DNA from: a virus
Length of the DNA: 25,426 bases
IMG/VR virus record: IMGVR_UViG_3300034407_001302
Location: 1-25,426 of that record
Reading direction: 5' to 3' (one strand)
Shown: piece by piece, positions 1 to 6,767 of the stretch
How positions within the stretch are numbered: position 1 is the first letter of the stretch
Layout: every line of letters begins with the position of its first letter
The notes under the pieces: generated by a model
What the model was told of the DNA's origin: nothing
Database searches by the model: none
What the model saw: the letters and a program-made list of their open reading frames with translations, nothing else
Made by a program: the position numbers and the translations under genes

Positions 1-131
1 AAACCATTATCACTACCATCAGGTTTAGGTGAGGAAACATTTAATATAGATGCTTCCCCACCGACCTTAATCGGCTTCAAATCATTACTTAGAGGTTGAT
101 TATCCCCTAATGTTATTTCATTTTTAGCCAT
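1..131 (-). CDS. Hypothetical protein, 3' end cut by window edge
   Basis: The N-terminal 43 codons of a gene running off the left edge. It begins MAKNEITLGDNQPLSNDLKP and is hydrophilic, with many Gly, Ser, Asn and Pro and no membrane segment. The ATG lies 7 nt after a TAAGGGC stretch that can act as a weak SD. It is the last visible gene of the head/lysis train, downstream of the endolysin and the Lys-rich peptide, so a virion or head-tail role is possible. I do not recognise the family and too little is visible to assign a function. Confidence 0.6.
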   Translation of the reverse strand, partial: MAKNEITLGDNQPLSNDLKPIKVGGEASILNVSSPKPDGSDNG

Positions 132-155
132 ACGAGAGCCCTTACCTTCTCATTT

Positions 156-218
156 TTATTTCTTTTTTTTATACTTTGTTTTGGTCATTTTTTTCTTTTT
201 CTTTTTGCCATATGCCAT
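156..218 (-). CDS. 20-residue lysine-rich micropeptide
   Basis: A very short ORF: Met-Ala-Tyr-Gly, six Lys, Met-Thr-Lys-Thr-Lys-Tyr, then four Lys and a TAA stop. Its ATG overlaps the stop of the preceding 51-aa gene (TAATG), so it can be translated by coupling. Thirteen of its 20 residues are basic. Its place just after the endolysin and holin-like genes suggests a lysis accessory or nucleic-acid-binding peptide, but this is inference. It could be a chance ORF in A-rich sequence; the tight overlap and the MAYGK start, which I recall from small marine-phage proteins, favour a real gene. Confidence 0.45.
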   Translation of the reverse strand: MAYGKKKKKKMTKTKYKKKK

Positions 219-373
219 TATTTACCTACTACTTTCTTGATACCGTTCCATATCATGTCTAATAAAATATCATCATATTTTGTTGGACTTAATTTTACTA
301 ACTTCTCTAAAACAAAAAATATTGCTAACGCAATATCCCAATTGTTCATAAATAAATCTATTATGCTTTGCAT
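218..373 (-). CDS. Small holin-like membrane protein, 51 aa
   Basis: The protein has one hydrophobic stretch at about residues 11-27 (NNWDIALAIFFVLEKLVKLS) followed by a polar tail with the pattern SPTKYDD. That layout of one membrane segment plus a K-L-S/T-P-T-K-x-D-D tail is familiar from small phage proteins placed next to endolysins, some annotated as holins. The start is supported by AAGGAG six nt before the ATG. It lies 9 nt downstream of the M15 peptidase gene and overlaps the Lys-rich peptide by TAATG. A holin or anti-holin role fits but is not proven. Confidence 0.7.
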   Translation of the reverse strand: MQSIIDLFMNNWDIALAIFFVLEKLVKLSPTKYDDILLDMIWNGIKKVVGK

Positions 374-382
374 ATCTTCTCC

Positions 383-775
383 TTATTTTATTTCAAAATG
401 TGGAAAGTCATCAAATCGATTATCTGATACTTCAAAATCAGAATCCCAATCGCCTCCCCACCTTAAATCAACATTAAATTTTCCTTTTGCAATACCTTTA
501 ACAAAACCTGCAAACAATGTCATGCGTTCTCTATCTTTCCAATCTATTGGATAAGGAACCACATCAACAGCAAGGCTTGGATAACTATTATGCCTACCAT
601 TAGGGAATTTGACTTTGGTTTTTCCTTCTTGGTATAACTTGTCTTGTCTATCTTGATTTCTATGCCCTTCGATAATAGTGCAATCAACATATTTGATAAC
701 TTCATTAAATATCCTCTGTAACCTTGTGTCGCAGGTCTGTAAATTTCTTAAACTTTTTTTGCTAAATTTATACAT
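383..775 (-). CDS. M15-family peptidase, probable endolysin
   Basis: A 130-aa protein resembling phage L-alanyl-D-glutamate or D-Ala-D-Ala peptidases of the M15 fold, which cut peptidoglycan stem peptides at lysis. The zinc and catalytic pattern is visible: EGHRNQDRQDKLYQEGKTKV at 36-55, RHNSYPSLAVDVVPYP at 61-76 (H62 and D71), RWGGDWDSD at 105-113 and PHFE at 126-129 (H127). There is no signal peptide, so a holin would be needed for export; a holin-like gene follows directly. The ATG has no SD: the 10 nt before it are U/A-rich and preceded by a large hairpin (786-847), suggesting special translational control. It is unusual for the endolysin to sit directly behind the major capsid gene. Confidence 0.85.
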   Translation of the reverse strand: MYKFSKKSLRNLQTCDTRLQRIFNEVIKYVDCTIIEGHRNQDRQDKLYQEGKTKVKFPNGRHNSYPSLAVDVVPYPIDWKDRERMTLFAGFVKGIAKGKFNVDLRWGGDWDSDFEVSDNRFDDFPHFEIK

Positions 776-785
776 ATATAAAAAA

Positions 786-847
786 GTGAAAGGGGATAAG
801 CCAAGAGAGACAAATGAACGAGAGTGAGCATATACTTATCCCCTCAC
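786..847 (-). other. Large hairpin between capsid and endolysin genes
   Basis: A perfect 10-bp inverted repeat (AGGGGATAAG at 791-800, CTTATCCCCT at 835-844), extended by GTG/CAC across a 2-nt bulge, encloses a 34-nt loop. In the minus-strand transcript the 3' arm is followed by UUUCACUUUUUU, so it can act as an intrinsic terminator or attenuator after the abundant capsid mRNA. Alternatively it may protect the capsid mRNA end or control the SD-less endolysin start about 10 nt downstream. It is GC-richer than its surroundings. The structure is visible; its role is inference. Confidence 0.6.
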
Positions 848-865
848 TATGATTATACTATCTCA

Positions 866-1810
866 TTATAGTTGAGTAGTATTTCCTGTTTCAAATAATG
901 TGAAACATCTTTTTTGGTTAGTGTCTTGTAACAGTGAACACCCATAAACCATATCTGCAACCATTTTATGTGCGATATAATCCATATCATATTCACTATT
1001 CACAGTAGGTTGTTTGCTATAAGCAATTCCTAATGCAGAATTGTGTACAACGTAACCACCTATAACAACATCATCAGCAACTGCTGTTCCTGCTTGGTTT
1101 ACTAGAGCGGCAGGTACTGCTGTTGTACCGTTGATTTGTGGACATTGTATAACATTCATACCAAATACAGTTCCTACTACACCTGAACCATAATTTGCTA
1201 ATCCTGTTTTAGATATGTGAATGAAATCATCAGATTTAAATAATGAAGCATATAAACCATTTGTAAGAACTAATGTACATTCTTCAGGGTCTACATTTTC
1301 ATTATAAAGTTCTGATACAACTGTGTGTAAAGCATCTTTGTCAAGAGATGCTGACGCACCTGCAGCAATATCAATACCATTAGTGTTAGCCGCTAATTTT
1401 GCTTGTAATGCAACTTCGATTCTTAATGCTAATTTATAAGCCATTGAATCTGCATAACCTGCAAATAAATCTTGACTAGATTGTACAACTGCTAAATCTT
1501 GTATCATAGCACTTGTGTAATAATGTTGATTAGGTTCAATAGTTAATTCAACTTCTGTTGGAGAAGAATAATCAACTGCATTACCTTCTGTTATTTCAGA
1601 TGCATCTGCTACATCTTGCATTGTTGGTATATGAATTTTATCTCCACCACCACTAACTAAAGATGAATAATCTCTTGCTAATGCACCTAATTTTAGTTTT
1701 TGTTTGAATGTTGCTCTTATAGAATCTGTCCATATTTCAGGTACAAATACATCAAGTTCAGTACTTTTTCTATAAGAATCGCCTGCGGCATAAACTTCTG
1801 TAGTTGCCAT
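866..1810 (-). CDS. Major capsid protein, HK97-fold type
   Basis: A 314-aa soluble protein with the composition and order of a phage major capsid: an N-terminal region with VFVPEIWTDSIRATFKQKL (about 22-40), then GGGDKIHIPTMQD, ITEGNAVDYSSP and long Ala-rich helical and strand segments. VPEIW near the N-terminus followed by a K-L-x-L-G-x-L stretch is typical of phage capsid proteins called as the P22-coat or HK97 type. It lies directly after a scaffold-like coiled-coil gene, as usual for capsid operons, and has a strong SD (AAGGAG, 5 nt before the ATG). The 85-nt gap upstream carries no clear promoter motif. Codon use is visibly less AT-rich, as expected for the most highly expressed gene. 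Confidence 0.85.
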   Translation of the reverse strand: MATTEVYAAGDSYRKSTELDVFVPEIWTDSIRATFKQKLKLGALARDYSSLVSGGGDKIHIPTMQDVADASEITEGNAVDYSSPTEVELTIEPNQHYYTSAMIQDLAVVQSSQDLFAGYADSMAYKLALRIEVALQAKLAANTNGIDIAAGASASLDKDALHTVVSELYNENVDPEECTLVLTNGLYASLFKSDDFIHISKTGLANYGSGVVGTVFGMNVIQCPQINGTTAVPAALVNQAGTAVADDVVIGGYVVHNSALGIAYSKQPTVNSEYDMDYIAHKMVADMVYGCSLLQDTNQKRCFTLFETGNTTQL

Positions 1811-1895
1811 AGTACTCCTTGTACAAATTTATCCTCTATCAACTGCTTGGTAGCCTTCAAGTAGGATTAGTTATAAAATATATGTTATCTGATTG

Positions 1896-2459
1896 TTACT
1901 TTTTGTTTTTGTAACTGCTAAACATGTCTTTCCATTTCGTTTTCTGCTCTTCTTTAGACATGTTCCAAAACTGACTTCTGTCTACATTTTCTCTAACTTT
2001 AGTTTGAGGAGATGTATTGGTTGTGGCGCTAGTTATATTTTTCTTAGATAAATGTTTTCTAAGTTGTTCATTGTTAAGTGTTCCATAAACTTCCTTATCA
2101 TTTTCATCTAACTGTGCTAACAATCCTTCTCTTACTTCGAGTTCCTTTTTATAATAAGTCTCCAATTTCTCTTTCAAAGATTTGTTCTCAGTAGATAATT
2201 CACTATTGAGTTCTTTGAATTTACCTTCTTCTTCCAATGCTTTTAGTCTAGCATTTTCTTGGTCTTCCTGAAATTTCTTAACTTGAGATTTCAGTTCTTT
2301 ATTTTGACTTATTACCTCATTAAAGCGAGGATAAGGAACAGCATTTTCAACAGTTTTGTTGTCGTTGCCTGTTTCAACGGAAGGATTGTCGCTTCCTTGT
2401 GCGGTATCTGTTTTTACACCTTGATTGTCGGTGGTAATATTTGTAGAATTATTTTCCAT
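1896..2459 (-). CDS. Capsid scaffold-like protein
   Basis: A 187-aa highly charged protein. Residues 1-40 are a low-complexity Asn/Thr/Asp tail. VPYPRFNEVISQNKELK at about 41-57 opens a long predicted coiled coil to about residue 115, and the C-terminal region is basic with a terminal KNKK. A disordered N-terminus, central coiled coil and basic C-terminus immediately upstream of the capsid gene is the classic scaffold layout; VPYxRFxEVxxxNKxL is a pattern I recall from phage scaffolds. GGGAG before the ATG supports the start. No protease gene is recognisable nearby. Confidence 0.75.
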   Translation of the reverse strand: MENNSTNITTDNQGVKTDTAQGSDNPSVETGNDNKTVENAVPYPRFNEVISQNKELKSQVKKFQEDQENARLKALEEEGKFKELNSELSTENKSLKEKLETYYKKELEVREGLLAQLDENDKEVYGTLNNEQLRKHLSKKNITSATTNTSPQTKVRENVDRSQFWNMSKEEQKTKWKDMFSSYKNKK

Positions 2460-2503
2460 AGTTCTCCCTTGTATTTTAATATTAGTTATTATTCAATTGC
2501 AAG

Positions 2504-2713
2504 TTATTTTTTTACTTTTTTTACAAAATCGTACACTAAATCGTATAGTGTGCTAAAAACTATTTCTTCATCTTTCTCTCTTAATAATGGAATATTGACA
2601 TTATCATTAATCATATCAACAAACTTATCTTTGTTTTCAGGATTGAATATTTCTTTTAATTCTTCTTCTACTTTATCTTTTACTAATTGTACAATAACTT
2701 TTTCTATTTTCAT
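2504..2713 (-). CDS. Hypothetical helical protein, 69 aa
   Basis: I chose the ATG at 2713 because GAGGA stands 7 nt before it; an in-frame ATG at 2737 would add eight residues but lacks an SD and overlaps the preceding stop. The protein (MKIEKVIVQLVKDKVEEELK...) is strongly charged and predicted all-helical, with no membrane segment or known motif. It lies between the 85-aa basic protein and the scaffold-like gene, so a role in head assembly is likely by position only. The family is not recognised. Confidence 0.65.
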   Translation of the reverse strand: MKIEKVIVQLVKDKVEEELKEIFNPENKDKFVDMINDNVNIPLLREKDEEIVFSTLYDLVYDFVKKVKK

Positions 2714-2730
2714 CTTGTCTTCCTCATTTT

Positions 2731-2988
2731 TTACCATTTTTTACAAGACCAATATCTTGCTTTTGTTTTAGGACCGGGATTAGAACAATTATGTCTTGCT
2801 CTAAATGATTTCCTAGCCTCTTTATTACTTTTTCTTATTCTCATATTAGGGTCGCCAAATGTTACTCTTTTAACTTTACTTCCATCTTTGACAAATACTT
2901 GGAACTTCTTCTTTCCATAACTTGGCTGACCTTTACTTATACGAGAGGGTTTATTTAATTTTACTGTTCTGCCTCTATATTTAGCCAT
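2731..2988 (-). CDS. Small basic head-module protein, 85 aa
   Basis: Very rich in Lys and Arg: it begins MAKYRGRTVKLNKPSRISKG, has FGDPNMRIRK near the middle and ends with SFRARHNCSNPGPKTKARYW then SCKKW. The C-terminal RxSFRARHNC...PGPKTKARYWSCK stretch with two cysteines is one I recall from small proteins, or C-terminal domains, of many marine phages. Its function is unknown to me; the basic charge suggests DNA contact in the capsid. It overlaps the preceding gene by TAATG, with GGAG 5 nt upstream of the ATG. Confidence 0.75.
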   Translation of the reverse strand: MAKYRGRTVKLNKPSRISKGQPSYGKKKFQVFVKDGSKVKRVTFGDPNMRIRKSNKEARKSFRARHNCSNPGPKTKARYWSCKKW

Positions 2989-3233
2989 TACTTCTCCATT
3001 AACATTTCTTCTATTCTGTCAAATCTTTCATCTATTTTAGTTTCTATCTTTGCAGTTGTTACTTTTAAGTCAGTAATATCTCTCTCGTTTTTTGATACTC
3101 TTTTAACTGTGTTTTTTTGTTCTGTTTCTAAATTCTCAATTTTTCCTGTATATGTTCCTGATGTAAAAAATAATGTTCCTACCACAGTTGCTATTGTAAA
3201 TATTGAGCCTATTGATATAGTTGTATCAATCAT
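2988..3233 (-). CDS. Membrane-anchored coiled-coil protein, 81 aa
   Basis: An N-terminal hydrophobic segment at about residues 5-26 (TISIGSIFTIATVVGTLFFT) is followed by a charged coiled coil up to the end (NLETEQKNTVKRVSKNERDI...ERFDRIEEML). This is the shape of inner-membrane spanins, haemolysin XhlA-like proteins or tail/head accessory proteins. It directly follows a second membrane/coiled-coil gene (102 aa) with an 8-nt overlap, so the pair could form a holin/spanin-type lysis unit. It is, however, separated from the endolysin by the capsid genes. SD GGAGGA lies upstream of the ATG. Confidence 0.65.
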   Translation of the reverse strand: MIDTTISIGSIFTIATVVGTLFFTSGTYTGKIENLETEQKNTVKRVSKNERDITDLKVTTAKIETKIDERFDRIEEMLMEK

Positions 3234-3534
3234 CTTTCATTCCTCCTTGTTCCATCATTCTTAGGAACTTATCTTTTAAACCATTACCTGATAGTCTTGC
3301 TATTATCTCTACTTGTGCTTTAAAAATACCATTAAGTTTCTTCTGTTCCATCTGCACTCTTTTTTGTTGGTCTATTAGTTTAATAATAATACCTTCCAAC
3401 CTCTTGAAATCTTGGTCTAGTTCTGTCATTAGAGTTTCTTGTATGAATCTGTTTTGTTTCCATATAAAGAATCCGAATGCTATTGTCATTGATACAGGTA
3501 TTCCAAATTGTTCCAATATTGTAAAAAAATCCAC
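3226..3534 (-). CDS. Holin-like (BhlA/UviB-type) membrane protein, 102 aa
   Basis: Short N-terminus MDFFTILEQFG, one membrane segment at about residues 11-26 (GIPVSMTIAFGFFIWKQNRF), then a long helical charged tail (RFIQETLMTELDQDFKRLEG...). This resembles BhlA/UviB-type phage holin-like proteins: short outer part, single membrane span, coiled-coil tail. It starts with GTG sharing a base with the upstream TAG stop, with GGGAG 9 nt before. With its 81-aa partner it forms a membrane pair inside the head module. Holin is the best guess; a membrane-bound virion component is the alternative. Confidence 0.6.
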   Translation of the reverse strand: MDFFTILEQFGIPVSMTIAFGFFIWKQNRFIQETLMTELDQDFKRLEGIIIKLIDQQKRVQMEQKKLNGIFKAQVEIIARLSGNGLKDKFLRMMEQGGMKDD

Positions 3535-4301
3535 TACTTTTTACTCCCATTTATTTCTTCTCCCCATAATATTGTTTTACCTTTGATTATTTCAACTATT
3601 TCTACATTATAATTTCCATTGTTATAAAAGTTTATTATTGCGAAAGCATGATTCCAATTTGTTAATTTTCCTCCTAACCAATCTTCGTCATGTTCTATGT
3701 CTTTTAGACAACCTAAACTCCAAGCACTTTTAGTTCCATCTAAATCTGTACTTGTGTATCTTTGTAAATCGTGAGTATGTCCATACATTATAGATTTACC
3801 ATAATGGTCAAGATGTTTCCAAGCATGATACTTAGTAGTAAACTTTCCATGAGTAAAATGTAACTTTCCTATACTTAATGGCTTTTTTCTATTGTATGGG
3901 TGAAATTCATAACCTCGCTGTTTTAACTTTAAAGCATTTTCAGTTTTGTAATGTTTTAAATAAGGATATTTAACTACAAAATTATCTAACCAAACTTCAT
4001 GATTTCCTTGAACAAAATGTCTTTCATTACAACCTATTTTATTTAGCGACCTATCAATTTGATTCATTCCTTTGTTTACTGCTTTTACATCTTTATCTAA
4101 AAGAGGAATCAAATCTTCTAAAGGTTTTTGATTTTTACCTTTCCAATAATGTTTACTAAAATATTCCCATTCTCCTGTGTCGCCTAAATCTACATATATA
4201 TCAGGTTTGACTTTTTCTATTGCCTTACAAACAACATTAATTGCTTTTTGACAATGAATTGGAAAGTGCTTATCAGGTGTTACAATAGCAGTTTTTGTCA
4301 T
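3534..4301 (-). CDS. Calcineurin-like metallophosphoesterase
   Basis: A 255-aa protein with the metallophosphoesterase signature in order: TPDKHFPIHC (D10, H12), YVDLGDTGEW (D41), QGNHEVWLDNF, FTHGKF and MYGHTHDLQRY. These supply the two-metal site that hydrolyses phosphodiesters or phosphomonoesters. Spacing and length fit the family, and no key His or Asp is missing. It overlaps the upstream head protein by ATGA and the downstream gene by one base, so it is translated with the structural train. The substrate cannot be deduced; nucleic-acid end processing or nucleotide hydrolysis during packaging or infection are options. Confidence 0.88.
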   Translation of the reverse strand: MTKTAIVTPDKHFPIHCQKAINVVCKAIEKVKPDIYVDLGDTGEWEYFSKHYWKGKNQKPLEDLIPLLDKDVKAVNKGMNQIDRSLNKIGCNERHFVQGNHEVWLDNFVVKYPYLKHYKTENALKLKQRGYEFHPYNRKKPLSIGKLHFTHGKFTTKYHAWKHLDHYGKSIMYGHTHDLQRYTSTDLDGTKSAWSLGCLKDIEHDEDWLGGKLTNWNHAFAIINFYNNGNYNVEIVEIIKGKTILWGEEINGSKK

Positions 4302-4792
4302 TTTTTACCTTCCGTTGATGCTTTAAATTTAATAGGTTGGTCTAAGTTCTCTCCTTGATATTCAACAGGAACTAATTGACAATTACAATTAGTACCACAC
4401 ACACTAAACTCACTTTTAGGTAGTCCAACTGTACTAAAATAACTTATATCTCCTGTCATACCATGTCTAGGTTTACAATCAGGACATATATTCTTTCCTA
4501 CTGTAATCCATTTATACTCATTATAATTTGCTTGTCTAAACTTTTGTAAAGAAGCAATATTACCTGCTTCTTCTATAGCATTTTTTGATATTCTATTTAC
4601 ACCATTTTTAAGTTGTCCAAATATTCTTCCGCCTGTTACTAAATCTGCTATTAATATTTTTCTAACTTCTGCTTGGCTCATTCCTGATAAAGACATTGAA
4701 TTTATCTTTGATAATAAATTAGAGGTAACAATTAATGCTAAGTCGTCAAATTGTTTAGATACTTTAACTTTTAAATCTTCGTATGTTTTCAT
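4298..4792 (-). CDS. Phage minor head protein, SPP1 gp7/Mu F-like C-terminal type
   Basis: A 164-aa protein. The C-terminal half has the cysteine pattern of phage head-morphogenesis proteins: WITVGKNICPDCKPRHG at about 94-110, then GLPKSEFSVCGTNCNCQLVP at about 123-142. This W-x7-CPxC...RHG...GLP...C...CxC layout is known from the Mu F/SPP1 gp7 family, which joins portal and procapsid. It is shorter than full-length members and lacks most of the usual N-terminal half; residues 1-90 are helical. ATGA overlaps tie it to both neighbours. Confidence 0.75.
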   Translation of the reverse strand: MKTYEDLKVKVSKQFDDLALIVTSNLLSKINSMSLSGMSQAEVRKILIADLVTGGRIFGQLKNGVNRISKNAIEEAGNIASLQKFRQANYNEYKWITVGKNICPDCKPRHGMTGDISYFSTVGLPKSEFSVCGTNCNCQLVPVEYQGENLDQPIKFKASTEGKK

Positions 4793-5235
4793 AGTCTTTT
4801 ATATAGTTTTACTAACTCTTTTTTAAGTAATCTTTCTATTTTTTTTATAGTTTGTGGATAAATATCAAACCATTCCCTCTTAGGAGGCTTACCTTTTACA
4901 TCTCCTCCTTTGTCATGCCATTGTGCTATTTTTGCTCTTTTATTAGCAACTCTTACTTGTGTTTTACCATTCTTTGTTGGTTTAACAGGAGGTAATTTTC
5001 TCATCATTCCTGTTGCTACTAAAGGTTTTATTGGATAACCTTTTTTAACTTTTTGTTTGGCGGTAGATAATTTCACTTTTGGAATTGGACCTCTTGGTCC
5101 TTTAGATGTGTCTAGTCCTGACTTTATGTCTTTGACGTTTATTTGTGCTGATAAAAATATAACTTTATCAATTGTTTTTTTGATATTGTCTTTAAAATCT
5201 ATTTGGTTTTTTATCTTTTTAAATTCTGCTTTCAA
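4789..5235 (-). CDS. Tail-completion/virion morphogenesis protein, HK97 gp10-like
   Basis: A 148-aa basic protein. Residues 80-130 contain YPIKPLVATGMMRKLPPVKP, then AKIAQWHDKGGDVKGKPPKR and EWFDIYPQTIKKIERLLKKE. The pattern L-xxTGxMR...A-x-xH-xxG...xPPRxWF/D is shared with Mu gpG and HK97 gp10-type proteins, which act at the head-tail junction or tail terminator. The start is a TTG overlapping the 3' end of the 80-aa gene; no better start is visible. Family membership is moderately sure. Confidence 0.7.
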   Translation of the reverse strand: MKAEFKKIKNQIDFKDNIKKTIDKVIFLSAQINVKDIKSGLDTSKGPRGPIPKVKLSTAKQKVKKGYPIKPLVATGMMRKLPPVKPTKNGKTQVRVANKRAKIAQWHDKGGDVKGKPPKREWFDIYPQTIKKIERLLKKELVKLYKRL

Positions 5236-5461
5236 TGCTATTTATTATCTTTTCGGCTTTTTTTTCACCTGCTTTTATTGCTTCTTGTATTTCATCTATA
5301 TTACTCTCGTAAAATTGTTTACCTAATTCTTTCATATATGCTTCAGGATTCAACATAAGAGCATCTATATCAATAACTTCTAATATTTTTGTAGATTCTT
5401 TTTCTACTCTATCTTGTAAAACAACTACTTCATTAAGATACGTTGTTAGTGTTTTCGCCAT
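5219..5461 (-). CDS. Hypothetical helical head-module protein, 80 aa
   Basis: All-helical charged protein (MAKTLTTYLNEVVVLQDRVE...) without membrane segments or cysteines. GAGG stands 7 nt before the ATG. It overlaps the portal gene's 3' end by 29 nt and the next gene by 17 nt, so it is embedded in the portal-to-connector block. I do not recognise a family. Its position and size would fit a small head-tail or chaperone-like protein. Confidence 0.6.
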   Translation of the reverse strand: MAKTLTTYLNEVVVLQDRVEKESTKILEVIDIDALMLNPEAYMKELGKQFYESNIDEIQEAIKAGEKKAEKIINSIESRI

Positions 5462-6758
5462 TGTTGCCTCTATTCAATGTAAATATGTTTTGTGGTGTAT
5501 CTGTTTCTACTTTTTTATCTTCTAAATATTTGATAGCAGTTTCTCTATCAGGAAACTTATCAGGGTCATTATGCATTAGATAATCATACTTATCAGCTAA
5601 TCCATGTTTAAACTTCCAATCCCATTCTTGTAATTCTCGTTCAGGGTCAGGGAATTTTACTTCTGTAAAGTCTACTGAAAAATCTTCAGGTAGATTAACT
5701 CCTGTTTCTGTTTGTGATATAACTTTCTCTATCTCATACATTTGTTTTTCAATTCTTCTAAATTTTTCTACTTCATCTTCTCTTGCTTCTAATAACTCTA
5801 AGTTTTCTAATTTTAATGCAACTCCTGATTTACTTCCTGATAAACCAAAGTCAAAATTAATATTATTATTATAAGCGATACTCTGTAATTGGAATTTAAT
5901 ACCTTCCATAATGTCTGATACTTGTATATTACTAGATATATTTTTCATTCCACCTTCATCTAATACAACTACTTTATTCAATCCTAATTGTATATTGCTT
6001 GCGTCTACTCTACCTTCTATAACATACTGACCTCCTGAACTTCTTATTTGATGTTGTAACATAGTCATAGCAATATCAATCTGCTTGTTACCTAATGCTA
6101 TATCCATAGCACCTTCATTAAAAAATTCATCTACCATACTGTTTGGTTGTAAAAATACAAAAGGTAAAACCCCATACGGATTAACATCTTCTTCATTTAT
6201 ATGAATAATTCTACCTGAGGTATCAAACATAAAATGTTGGTCTTTAGTCCAATAAACGTAAATGTCTTCATCTACTGCATTTATGTCTGCAATTCTTTTG
6301 TTTAGAATATATACAAGCCCTATTGGTTCTAAAGGATTCATTTCATCAAATATTGGTTCAAAATTTATAATAGGATTATATACAAATTTATTTTCATTCC
6401 ACCCTATGTGAATAGGTAATGTTCCAAGTAAGTTATGTATACGTTCAAAAGATTTCATTTTCCAATCTTTATCTATTGCATAACTTTCATAATTATCTGA
6501 TTCAATATTTCTAATTGGTGTATCTTTATATACTAATGATATTCTGTTGATTAATTTTTTTGTGAGGTTTATATTGTATAAAGGAATTTCTTGTTGTAAT
6601 GTTCCTCCAAAGTATTGGTCTATATATTTTGCTGTATTATTAAAAGTATAATAATCTAATGCCTCATCTCTAAGTTCCATTATCTTAGAATGATTTCTCC
6701 ATTTTAAATTTTGTATACTTTCTTTTATAACTTGTTCTGCACTGCTAAAAAATATCAT
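5433..6758 (-). CDS. Portal protein
   Basis: A 441-aa protein directly downstream of the large terminase, the standard portal position. It has portal-like features: helical N-terminus with LDYYTFNNTAKYIDQYFGG, NLTKKLINRISLVYKDTP at about 64-81, a middle strand-rich part with VYWTKDQHFMFDTSGRI, NPYGVLPFVFLQPN at about 196-209, then the long helical stem VDEFFNEGAMDIALGNKQID and MTMLQHQIRSSGGQYVIEG. The acidic C-terminus is also typical. It forms the dodecameric DNA-entry ring. A strong SD (AAGGAG) precedes the ATG. The length suits siphovirus portals. Confidence 0.88.
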   Translation of the reverse strand: MIFFSSAEQVIKESIQNLKWRNHSKIMELRDEALDYYTFNNTAKYIDQYFGGTLQQEIPLYNINLTKKLINRISLVYKDTPIRNIESDNYESYAIDKDWKMKSFERIHNLLGTLPIHIGWNENKFVYNPIINFEPIFDEMNPLEPIGLVYILNKRIADINAVDEDIYVYWTKDQHFMFDTSGRIIHINEEDVNPYGVLPFVFLQPNSMVDEFFNEGAMDIALGNKQIDIAMTMLQHQIRSSGGQYVIEGRVDASNIQLGLNKVVVLDEGGMKNISSNIQVSDIMEGIKFQLQSIAYNNNINFDFGLSGSKSGVALKLENLELLEAREDEVEKFRRIEKQMYEIEKVISQTETGVNLPEDFSVDFTEVKFPDPERELQEWDWKFKHGLADKYDYLMHNDPDKFPDRETAIKYLEDKKVETDTPQNIFTLNRGNNGENTNNVS

Positions 6759-6767
6759 TATAACTCC

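Noticed and set aside
1811-1895. Late promoter in front of the capsid gene
   Set aside because: TTGATA and other A/T boxes exist in the 85-nt gap but no -10 with proper spacing and no match to the GGTTG family, so I do not call one.
2259-2771. Plus-strand 170-codon open frame
   Set aside because: It runs antisense to the scaffold-like gene and the 69-aa gene, is rich in Phe/Ser from reverse reading of Lys/Glu codons, and lacks an SD. A shadow.
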